A DNA stretch of 5,800 nucleotides, from NCBI GenBank assembly GCA_039182435.1, contig JBCDCC010000146.1:1-5800 (forward strand). The letters run 5' to 3'. Made by a program: the position numbers and the translations under genes. Below are positions 1 to 5,800 of this stretch, piece by piece; the first letter of the stretch is position 1; the number at the start of each line of letters is the position of its first letter. This DNA comes from JBCCKC01 sp039182435 (GTDB taxonomy: Bacteria > Verrucomicrobiota > Verrucomicrobiia > Opitutales > Coraliomargaritaceae). Under the pieces are notes generated by a model. It saw nothing but the letters and a program-made list of their open reading frames with translations, was not told where the DNA came from and searched no databases.

Positions 1-20
1 CTGTTGTTCTAATTCGGGTC

Positions 21-599
21 ATGGGAAAATCCTCACGTAAACTTTGGGCGGAATATGTCGCGCGGGGTGGCCCGGCGAACCGCAAGCAGGGGCAGGCTCG
101 GATGGATGTGCCGGCTCAGTTTAAAGGGGTGGTTCTGGGGATCGATCCTAGTTTACGCGGGAGTGGTTTCGCGGTGATCGACTATCGTTCGAGCGGGGAT
201 ATCCGTGTCATCGAAACGGTGACTCTAAAGCTGAAGCCTGCGCTGAGTCAGATCGAATGTCTGGGCGCGATTGGGCATCAGGTGGATGATTTTATCGATC
301 AACATAAGATCGAATACGTGGCGATCGAGGAGACGATCTATGTTCAGAACTTTCAGACGGCGCAGATTCTGGGCGCGGCGCGGGGGGCGGCCATCACAAC
401 GGCGGCGATGCGGGGTCTACCAGTGTTTGAATATGCGCCGTTGCGAGTAAAGCAGGCCGTCGTGGGGGCGGGCCGCGCGAGTAAAGAGCAGGTGGCCCGG
501 ACGATCCATAGCTTGACTGGGCTCGATGTGGGCAAGCGCTTCGATGAATCGGATGCGGCGGCGGTCGCGCTCTGTCATGCCTTTACTTACAGAACGTAA
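21..599 (+). CDS. ruvC: Crossover junction endodeoxyribonuclease RuvC (Holliday junction resolvase)
   Basis: RuvC is a cytoplasmic, metal-dependent nuclease that resolves Holliday junctions with the RuvAB branch-migration motor during recombinational repair. The 192-residue product shows the RNase H-like fold markers in order. These are the first acidic strand VVLGIDPSLRGSG with D42, the central AIEE with E103 followed by the LGAARGAA helix, then EYAPLRVKQAVVGAGRASK (138-155), and the C-terminal DESDAAAVA with D175 and D178. Together they supply the expected D-E-D-D catalytic set (E. coli D7, E66, D138, D141). The protein carries about 35 residues before the first strand, against about 3-4 in E. 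coli RuvC (173 aa total). This stretch is basic and contains SSRKLW. An alternative ATG at 102 has an AGGGG nine bases upstream and would give 165 aa. I keep ATG 21 because the codons before 102 look coding. The frame is also open to the left window edge with no in-frame stop. An SDR gene follows 18 bases downstream and is probably co-transcribed. Confidence 0.95.
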   Translation: MGKSSRKLWAEYVARGGPANRKQGQARMDVPAQFKGVVLGIDPSLRGSGFAVIDYRSSGDIRVIETVTLKLKPALSQIECLGAIGHQVDDFIDQHKIEYVAIEETIYVQNFQTAQILGAARGAAITTAAMRGLPVFEYAPLRVKQAVVGAGRASKEQVARTIHSLTGLDVGKRFDESDAAAVALCHAFTYRT

Positions 600-602
600 T
601 TC

Positions 603-607
603 AGGAG
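603..607 (+). promoter_or_regulatory. Shine-Dalgarno AGGAG of the SDR gene
   Basis: AGGAG ends ten bases before ATG 618 and only four bases before an in-frame TTG at 612. The spacing favours ATG 618 as the start of the SDR gene. This is the clearest ribosome binding site in the window. The genes of the mre operon on the other strand show no comparable site. Confidence 0.6.
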
Positions 608-617
608 TTTTTTGGAC

Positions 618-1325
618 ATGGATACGGCATTCATCACAGGAGTGAGTTCGGGCTTGGGCTATGGTCTGGCCGAGGTGTTTCTCGAAGCGGGTGTGAGCGT
701 TTACGGTTGTAGTCGGCGGGTGCCTCAAGACCTGGTCGATGCTGGGTTGCATTTTACGGCAGTCGATCTGGCGGATGAACCGAGCGGCACCGCTGCGCTT
801 CAGCAGCTTTTGGGGGGAGTCGGTGCGCTCGATTTGGTGATCCTGAACGCGGCGAAGCTCGGCCAGATCCGAGATCTGGCGGCGACGCCGATCGAAGACC
901 TACGAGAAACGATGGAGGTCAACGTGATGGCGAACAAGTGGGTGTTGGATACGCTTTTCGCGCAGGTGCCTACGATCGAACAAGTCATCGCGATCTCATC
1001 CGGCGCGTCGATCTCCGGGAGTCGTGGTTGGAATGGTTACAGCCTCTCGAAGGCCGCGCTTAATATGTTTATCAAGCTCTACTCGGGCGAGCAGACCGGC
1101 ACCCATTTCATCTCATTGGCACCCGGGTTGATCGACAGCGAGATGCAGGACTACCTCACCACATTGCCTGCGGATGATCGCTACGCGCCGCTCGAAATTC
1201 TCAAGGCGGCAAAGGGCACCGATAAAATGCCCGACGGCCCCGGATGTGCCCGAAAGATTATCGCCGCTTTGCCGAAGCTGCGCGCGCTGGAAAGCGGGAG
1301 CTACGCGGACATTCGTAAGCTCTAG
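618..1325 (+). CDS. Short-chain dehydrogenase/reductase (SDR) family NAD(P)-dependent oxidoreductase
   Basis: This 235-residue protein is a classical-type SDR, a single-domain Rossmann-fold oxidoreductase of the cytoplasm. The features appear in order. There is the glycine-rich TGVSSGLG cofactor loop (residues 7-14), then two arginines after the second strand (R33, R34) that suggest a preference for NADPH. An acidic VDL follows (49-51). The NAA motif (77-79) stands in for the usual NNAG. N102 lies in helix 4. The catalytic set is S128, Y141 and K145 (YSLSK), followed by the PG turn (169-170). Length is normal for the family. The overall wording recalls the sepiapterin/benzil-reductase-like branch, but the substrate cannot be read from sequence and no symbol is justified. 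The start is ATG 618, chosen because AGGAG lies ten bases upstream; a TTG at 612 is possible. It lies 18 bases after ruvC on the same strand, so co-transcription is likely, but I see no functional link. Its stop directly abuts the stop of the convergent mrdA gene. Confidence 0.9.
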   Translation: MDTAFITGVSSGLGYGLAEVFLEAGVSVYGCSRRVPQDLVDAGLHFTAVDLADEPSGTAALQQLLGGVGALDLVILNAAKLGQIRDLAATPIEDLRETMEVNVMANKWVLDTLFAQVPTIEQVIAISSGASISGSRGWNGYSLSKAALNMFIKLYSGEQTGTHFISLAPGLIDSEMQDYLTTLPADDRYAPLEILKAAKGTDKMPDGPGCARKIIAALPKLRALESGSYADIRKL

Positions 1326-3284
1326 TTATTCAACGGCCGTTACCCAGCCGGCGCGTTCGGGGTATTGTTTGATAAACTCTAGGAAGATGTCTTTGGCGAC
1401 TGGGCCTGCGGTGGAGCCGCCGTGGTAGCTATCGCTGGAGCTGGTGCCTTCGACCATCACGGCGACGGCGATTTGTGGATTATCGACGGGGGCAAATCCG
1501 ACAAACCAGGCGAGGTTGACGTCTTGCCCATGGGCACGGAAGTCGGCTGTCCCGGTTTTGCCGGCGATCCGGAAGCCATCGATTTGGACGAGTCGGCCGG
1601 TGCCATCGGGGCCGACCACGCGCTCCATACCTTCCCAGAGATGCGCGCGCTGGGCGGCACTGAGGCCAATGGATTCGCCGCCGTGGTTGACTTGTTGACC
1701 GGCTTCAGTGGTCAGCGCGCGGAGAGTGGGTTTGGTCCGAGTTTGGTCGCGGGCAATCGAGGCGATGGCGGTGGCCATCTGAAGGGGGGTGACGAGGAGA
1801 AAGCCTTGCCCGATGGCGGTGTTGGCAGTGTCTCCGGGGACCCAGCCAGCGCCGACTTTTTCGCGTTTCCACTCCTTGGTTGGCACGACGAGGCGCCGAG
1901 TCTCAAAGGGCACTTCGATGCCGGTCCGCTCGTCGAGTCCGAATCGTTTGGCCTCCGCGCTGAGGACGTCGATCCCCATCCGGAGGCCTTCGGCGTAGTA
2001 GAAAACATTGCAGCTGCCCTCGACGGCTCCGGCTTGATCGACTTCGCCGTGTCCATTGCGGGCGTGGCAACGGAAGATGCGGTTGCCCACCCGGTAGACG
2101 CCTTGGCAATTATGCTCGGTCTCTGTCGTGATGGTGCCATGGCGCATCCCGGCGATGGAGGAGATGAGTTTAAAGGTAGAGCCGGGCGGGTAGGAGAGTT
2201 GGAGGCTACGGTTCAGCCAGGCTTTCTTTGCTTCGATCGCTTCAAAGGTTTTTCGCGGAATAAAGGGGCTGAGGTCGTTGAGGTCGTAGTTGGGGTGGCT
2301 GAGGATGGTGAGGACTTCGCCTGTATTGACGTCGAGTGCGACGGCCGCACCTGTCCGGTCGCCGAGGGCGGTCTCCGCGGCGAGTTGTAGGTCGATATCG
2401 ATGCTGGTGATAAGGTCCTTGCCTTGGGTGGGCGGGGTCATCTCGAGGCGCTCGTCTTGGAAGCCGAGTGGATCGACGCGCCACATTTCCATCCCGGTTT
2501 CGCCCGTGAGCAGCTCGTCAAAATGATTTTCGAGGCCGGTTTTGCCGACCCTCTTCTTTAGAGCGAAGGTTTTGATGCCGTCATCGGGCAGTTCTTCGGC
2601 CGAGAGGTTGGTCGATTGAACATAGCCGAGGACGTGGGCGGCTGCGGTCTTGTAGGGGTAGTAGCGGGCGGTGCCGGTGTGGACTTTAATCGGTGACTTG
2701 AGTGGATGGATCTGCTCGGCGAGGCGTGCGTATTCCTCACTGGTGAGATCCTGCACGAGATCAAAGGGCAGGAGAAGGTTCTCATTGAAGTGGCGAATCA
2801 TGCGCCGAGTGGTGAGGATCTCTTCTCGTCCGGTGATGGCGTTGATCTGGTCGAGGTAGTCCTGGATGACGTTGCCCCGAGCGACCCACTGCAGCTCGTT
2901 GTAGTTGGGCACAGGCGGATCTTCAGGGCGCTCGCTTTCGGGCATGGTCTCGTATTCGAGGTTCAAGCGCTCGCGCTCGGCGTTGATGATCTTGGAGTAT
3001 TCGGAGCGGAACTCTGGGCGGAGATCGTCGAGATAGACGACGGCGGAGTAGTGGGGGCGGTTGCCGACGAGGAGGTTGCCCTTGCGATCGTAGATGTCGC
3101 CGCGCGGGCCAGGCGTGAGCACGCGGCGCTCGGTCTGGCGCTTCTCAATCTCTCGGTATTCTTTGCTCGCGATCAATTGCCGCCAAGCAAGGCCGCCGAT
3201 GAGGAGGGTGGTTGCGCCGAGTGTGATCCAAAGAAACAACAAGACGCGCGGGTTCTCGCCCTTGTGCACGTCATAGAGATTCAT
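1326..3284 (-). CDS. mrdA: Penicillin-binding protein 2 (class B peptidoglycan D,D-transpeptidase of the elongasome)
   Basis: PBP2 cross-links peptide stems of new lateral-wall peptidoglycan in the periplasm, working with RodA and MreBCD. The 652-residue product has a short cytoplasmic N-terminus and one membrane anchor (about 13-34). The pedestal/dimerisation region follows, opening with PGPRGDIYDRKGNLL (58-72) and containing YYPYKTAAAHVLGYV (208-222). The transpeptidase domain then shows all three penicilloyl-serine motifs: S369-T-F-K372, S424-C-N426 and K576-T-G578. GIGQG-type wording (AIGQGFLLVTPLQMA) sits at 490-504. The length is slightly above E. coli PBP2 (633 aa), and the excess lies in a charged, Pro/Glu-rich stretch around residues 105-160. 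C393, C406, H412 and C425 have the spacing expected of the PBP2 metal site (see findings). The ATG overlaps the mreD stop as ATGA with no convincing Shine-Dalgarno, so translation is probably coupled. It is the last gene of the operon, and no rodA follows. PBP3/FtsI is unlikely given the mre context and the family wording. Confidence 0.96.
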   Translation of the reverse strand: MNLYDVHKGENPRVLLFLWITLGATTLLIGGLAWRQLIASKEYREIEKRQTERRVLTPGPRGDIYDRKGNLLVGNRPHYSAVVYLDDLRPEFRSEYSKIINAERERLNLEYETMPESERPEDPPVPNYNELQWVARGNVIQDYLDQINAITGREEILTTRRMIRHFNENLLLPFDLVQDLTSEEYARLAEQIHPLKSPIKVHTGTARYYPYKTAAAHVLGYVQSTNLSAEELPDDGIKTFALKKRVGKTGLENHFDELLTGETGMEMWRVDPLGFQDERLEMTPPTQGKDLITSIDIDLQLAAETALGDRTGAAVALDVNTGEVLTILSHPNYDLNDLSPFIPRKTFEAIEAKKAWLNRSLQLSYPPGSTFKLISSIAGMRHGTITTETEHNCQGVYRVGNRIFRCHARNGHGEVDQAGAVEGSCNVFYYAEGLRMGIDVLSAEAKRFGLDERTGIEVPFETRRLVVPTKEWKREKVGAGWVPGDTANTAIGQGFLLVTPLQMATAIASIARDQTRTKPTLRALTTEAGQQVNHGGESIGLSAAQRAHLWEGMERVVGPDGTGRLVQIDGFRIAGKTGTADFRAHGQDVNLAWFVGFAPVDNPQIAVAVMVEGTSSSDSYHGGSTAGPVAKDIFLEFIKQYPERAGWVTAVE

Positions 3285-3811
3285 GAGGTCGGGAAGCTCT
3301 CTGGTTCAGATTCGAGATGAAAAATGTGGATGCAGAGTCGCTGCAGGTTGAAGAACCAAGGGGCGATCAGCAGCAGCGCGAGGTGCGAAGCGATTAAGGT
3401 GATGCCGAACTGTATCCAAAAGCTAGATACGCCTATCAGTTCGTAGCCATTGGTGAATGTGATCGCGATGATGGCGAGGGCGTTTATGGTGTGGGCGAGG
3501 ATGGACGGATGGTAGTTATGCTCGGCTCGGAAGCGGATGCGCCAGTGAAATATCCCTGTGCCAGCGATGAGAAAGAGAGTGGTGAAGAGGCCGAAGGGTG
3601 CGGGCATGGCGGCATCGACCCACATCCCGGTGAGAAGGGTGCAGACGAAGAAAGCGGCGTGGCGCATATAAAGTGCGGGGAAGACTACCATCGGGCCGAG
3701 CATGACAAAGTAGATCGACCATGAGGAGAGCGATGAGTTCACCCGAAGTATTAAAAAAAGCAGGAGGGCGTTTAGGCCAAAGAAAAGTATGAGCCTGGGG
3801 TCAAAGCGCAT
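3281..3811 (-). CDS. mreD: Rod shape-determining protein MreD
   Basis: MreD is the small polytopic inner-membrane component of the elongation complex, sitting with MreC, PBP2 and RodA. The 176-residue product is strongly hydrophobic, with about six predicted membrane segments near residues 6-22, 31-49, 51-66, 72-89, 104-120 and 131-154. It ends in a short polar tail (HLESEPESF). Sequence conservation in this family is low, so the call rests on length, topology and position between mreC and mrdA. The chosen start is ATG 3811, giving MRFDPRLILFF just before the first membrane helix. The frame is open further upstream to 3940, but that stretch (Ser/Pro-rich) lies inside mreC and is the antisense-free overlap of another frame, not a natural N-terminus. 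The start overlaps the mreC 3' end by 11 bases, and the stop shares four bases with the mrdA start (ATGA). Both junctions suggest translational coupling. Confidence 0.88.
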   Translation of the reverse strand: MRFDPRLILFFGLNALLLFLILRVNSSLSSWSIYFVMLGPMVVFPALYMRHAAFFVCTLLTGMWVDAAMPAPFGLFTTLFLIAGTGIFHWRIRFRAEHNYHPSILAHTINALAIIAITFTNGYELIGVSSFWIQFGITLIASHLALLLIAPWFFNLQRLCIHIFHLESEPESFPTS

Positions 3812-4652
3812 CGCCTGCAGTCTCGATCGTGTTGAGTGGGATGAGGACGGAGACCTCATTGAGCTCGTGTAGCCGCTTGTCGAGGACGACCTCTCCGGAT
3901 TGAAAGATGCCGGTGCTGCCTGGTTCCAGCCAGGGCACATGCCCGATGGTGATGCCCGGGGGGAAGGTGCCTCCGAGACGGGTCGAGACGAGCTTGAGAG
4001 GCGTCTGTGAATTGGTGCGCAGATCCTGCGGGGCGTCGTGGACTTCGCCTACCGGTGAACCGAAGCCGCTCTGTGGCATACCTTGGTAGATGACGGGACG
4101 CTCATCACCGGCGAAGATGGCTGCTATTCGAAAATCGGGTGAGGTGATCAGGTCGACTTTGCTGGAGAAGGCATTGACCTCAATCACACGGCCGACCACG
4201 CCGCCCGAAAAGATGACCGCGGCGCCGACCGGGATCTCGTAGTCACGGCCTTTGCGGATAATGATTTGCTGCCACCAAGCGCTGATGTCGCGCCGCACGA
4301 CGCGGCAGACTTCGTAGCGAAACTCTCGTCGGCTGGGGAGGTTGAGGATGGATTCGAGGCGCTCGATCTCTGCTTCTAGGGTCTGGTTACGCTCATCGAG
4401 GAGTTGGTAAAAGGCCATCCGGCGGCCGATTTGCTGGCCGGCATCGATGAGCTCGACTTTTGAATGACTGCGCCGCGACCAAAAGCCCTCTAGGTCGTCG
4501 AGGTAGGAGGAGGCGATCCACGCGGGGGCCTGAAACTCTTCAAAGCTGACCTTGAGGAAGGATTTGAAAAATGCAGGCAAGCCCCAGAAAACGACGATAA
4601 AGACGCCGAGTGCCACGAGCGGGCGATACGTATCGAGGCGGACCTTCGCCAC
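3801..4652 (-). CDS. mreC: Rod shape-determining protein MreC
   Basis: MreC is a bitopic membrane protein whose periplasmic domain binds and activates PBP2, linking it to MreB filaments. The 283-residue product has a short basic N-terminus (MAKVRLDTYR) and one membrane helix (about 11-29). A charged, heptad-like coiled-coil segment follows (about 66-106, including DERNQTLEAEIERLESIL). The C-terminal beta-domain then runs from about 110 to 275. Family landmarks in that domain are IIRKGRDYEIPVGAAVI (131-147), GGVVGRVIEV (150-159) and TRLGGTFPPGITIGHV (224-239). The length is usual for the family. The start is GTG 4652; I see no in-frame ATG that would retain the membrane helix, and no clear Shine-Dalgarno. 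The gene begins only 8 bases after the mreB stop, so it probably depends on readthrough of ribosomes from mreB. The 3' end overlaps mreD by 11 bases. Confidence 0.94.
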   Translation of the reverse strand: MAKVRLDTYRPLVALGVFIVVFWGLPAFFKSFLKVSFEEFQAPAWIASSYLDDLEGFWSRRSHSKVELIDAGQQIGRRMAFYQLLDERNQTLEAEIERLESILNLPSRREFRYEVCRVVRRDISAWWQQIIIRKGRDYEIPVGAAVIFSGGVVGRVIEVNAFSSKVDLITSPDFRIAAIFAGDERPVIYQGMPQSGFGSPVGEVHDAPQDLRTNSQTPLKLVSTRLGGTFPPGITIGHVPWLEPGSTGIFQSGEVVLDKRLHELNEVSVLIPLNTIETAGDAL

Positions 4653-4660
4653 GAGGCAGC

Positions 4661-5683
4661 TTAGCTTTTAGGGTTACCAGTGAGGTCTTTCAGAAGAAAG
4701 GCCAATTCCTGCAGCACCATGCCGGTGCCGTTTGCCACAGCGCTGAGAGGGTCTTCCGCAATGATGACTGGCAGCCCAGTGGCATCACTTAGCTGCTGGT
4801 CGAGGCCACGGATCATAGCGCCCCCGCCAGCGAGGACAAAGCCTCGGTCGACGAGATCTGCAGACAGCTCAGGTGGGCAGCGCTCCAGCGCGTTGCGCAC
4901 GAGGTCGACAATTGACGCGATTGTATCGGAGAGGGCTTCGCGGATTTCCTGAGAGGTAATGGTGATCGTCTTCGGCAGGCCTGCGACCGAGTCACGGCCA
5001 CGGACTTCCATGGAGATCTCTTCTTCAAGCGGAAAGGCGGAGCCGACCCGAATCTTAATTGCTTCGGAGGTGCGCTCACCGATCATCAGATTGTAGGCTC
5101 GCTTCATGTAGTTGACGATGGCGGAGTCGATCTCATCGCCCCCAACGCGAATACTCTTAGTATAGACTACACCAGCGAGTGAAATGATTGCGACCTCTGT
5201 GGTGCCACCGCCGATATCGACGATCATATTCGCAGCGGGCTCATCGATGGGAAGGCCCACACCGATCGCGGCGGCCATTGGCTCTTCGAGGAGGACCACG
5301 TCGCGGGCGCCTGCGCGGATGGCGGAGTCTTTCACTGCGCGGCGCTCCACCTCGGTGATCCCGGATGGCACCGCGACGACGATACGCGGTGCGACAAAAG
5401 TTTTGGTGCGGTTTACCTTGTTGATGAAATACCGAAGCATGGCCTCAGTGATTTCAAAATCAGCGATTACTCCGTCCTTCATCGGACGAATCGCGGTGAT
5501 GTTGCCCGGAGTGCGCCCCAGCATCTTCTTTGCCTCAGACCCGACAGCGCAGACCTTTTTGGTTGAGGTATAGATCGCGACCACACTTGGTTCGCGTAAG
5601 ACGATGCCCTTCTCCTTAGCAAACACGAGGGTGTTTGCTGTGCCTAAGTCGATACCGATGTCGTTGGAGAGAAATCCCAGCAC
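4661..5683 (-). CDS. mreB: Rod shape-determining protein MreB (actin-like filament protein); start uncertain
   Basis: MreB polymerises with ATP on the inner face of the membrane and organises lateral-wall synthesis by the MreCD-PBP2-RodA complex. With the GTG at 5683 the protein is 340 residues, matching the family's usual 335-347. Actin-fold motifs are all visible. These are phosphate-1 DLGTANT (12-18), RPMKDGVIADF (66-76), LLEEPMAAAIGVGLP (131-145), phosphate-2 DIGGGTTEV (156-164) and the adenosine loop GGGAMIRGL (286-294). The start is unresolved. No ATG exists in the first part of the frame, and the frame stays open to the right window edge. Alternatives are a rare ATT at 5692, which keeps IRNVLGFLSND as a possible membrane-binding helix, or TTG at 5767 with AGGAAG about ten bases upstream (368 aa). 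The upstream 5684-5800 stretch is AT-rich and reads poorly as coding. This is the first gene of the mreBCD-mrdA operon as far as the window shows. Confidence 0.95.
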   Translation of the reverse strand: MLGFLSNDIGIDLGTANTLVFAKEKGIVLREPSVVAIYTSTKKVCAVGSEAKKMLGRTPGNITAIRPMKDGVIADFEITEAMLRYFINKVNRTKTFVAPRIVVAVPSGITEVERRAVKDSAIRAGARDVVLLEEPMAAAIGVGLPIDEPAANMIVDIGGGTTEVAIISLAGVVYTKSIRVGGDEIDSAIVNYMKRAYNLMIGERTSEAIKIRVGSAFPLEEEISMEVRGRDSVAGLPKTITITSQEIREALSDTIASIVDLVRNALERCPPELSADLVDRGFVLAGGGAMIRGLDQQLSDATGLPVIIAEDPLSAVANGTGMVLQELAFLLKDLTGNPKS

Positions 5684-5800
5684 GTTGCGAATGAAAAGAT
5701 GGTCAGAATAGTTAGCCGCGAAGGCTCGTATTTTGTGTGTTTTTCTACGAAAGGTTTTGAATGTCAAATTATTACCACTTCCTGCGCGGCTTGTTTCCAA

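Noticed and set aside
1..20. Possible tail of an upstream gene (frame 1 reads to TAA at 10-12)
   Set aside because: Three codons before a stop are too few to support a gene call.
417..752. 111-codon open frame on the - strand across the ruvC/SDR junction
   Set aside because: It is antisense to the catalytic end of RuvC and the cofactor loop of the SDR, with no coherent protein features.
1332..1341. AACGGCCGTT palindrome near the convergent gene ends as a bidirectional terminator
   Set aside because: It is only a ten-base perfect palindrome with no loop and no T-run on either side, and it lies within the mrdA coding sequence.
1422..2390. 322-codon open frame on the + strand inside mrdA
   Set aside because: It is antisense to the PBP2 transpeptidase domain, which has all catalytic motifs. 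The product is a Gly/Asp-rich string with no recognisable motif, as expected from the reverse complement of a GC-rich gene.
2706..3320. 204-codon open frame on the + strand across the mrdA 5' half and mreD end
   Set aside because: It mirrors the PBP2 N-terminal region, has no ribosome binding site and no family motif, and crosses the boundary of two real genes.
3812..3940. Longer MreD N-terminus starting at 3940
   Set aside because: The added 43 residues are Ser/Pro/Arg-rich, lie in another frame of the mreC 3' end, and precede an obvious MreD start (MRFDPRLILFF) at 3811.
5762..5767. TTGACA on the - strand as a promoter -35 for the mre operon
   Set aside because: No acceptable -10 element lies 16-18 bases downstream. 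The best match (TAGAAA) is at a 14-base spacing, so I do not call a promoter, although the AT-rich leader makes this region a reasonable place for one.

Overview
The window looks like an ordinary chromosomal housekeeping region from a moderately GC-rich bacterium. The wording of the MreB, PBP2 and RuvC proteins resembles the Verrucomicrobiota (Opitutae/Puniceicoccales, Coraliomargarita-like). That assignment is recall-based inference, not a database result, and I hold it with moderate-to-low confidence. I see no mobile element, CRISPR array, tRNA, rRNA or integration signature, and I did not find a new biological system.

Layout. The left quarter (21-1325, + strand) carries ruvC, the Holliday-junction resolvase, and 18 bases later a short-chain dehydrogenase/reductase (SDR) gene with a good Shine-Dalgarno sequence. 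The rest (1326 to the right edge, - strand) is the cell-elongation cluster in the order mreB, mreC, mreD, mrdA (PBP2). The two groups converge tail to tail, and their stop codons touch with no base between them (TAG 1323-1325, TAA 1326-1328).

The mre-mrdA genes form a compact operon. There are 8 bases between mreB and mreC, mreC and mreD overlap by 11 bases, and mreD and mrdA share an ATGA junction. MreB forms the cytoplasmic filament. MreC is its periplasmic bitopic partner that engages PBP2. MreD is the polytopic membrane component. PBP2 is the class B transpeptidase that cross-links new peptidoglycan. The partner glycosyltransferase RodA, which often follows mrdA, is not present downstream here.

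The main points worth a second look are a predicted four-ligand metal site (Cys/Cys/His/Cys) in the PBP2 transpeptidase domain, a long extra segment in the PBP2 N-terminal region, the unresolved mreB start (no ATG), an N-terminal extension on RuvC, and the zero-gap convergent gene end. There is no gene-free stretch longer than 300 bases.
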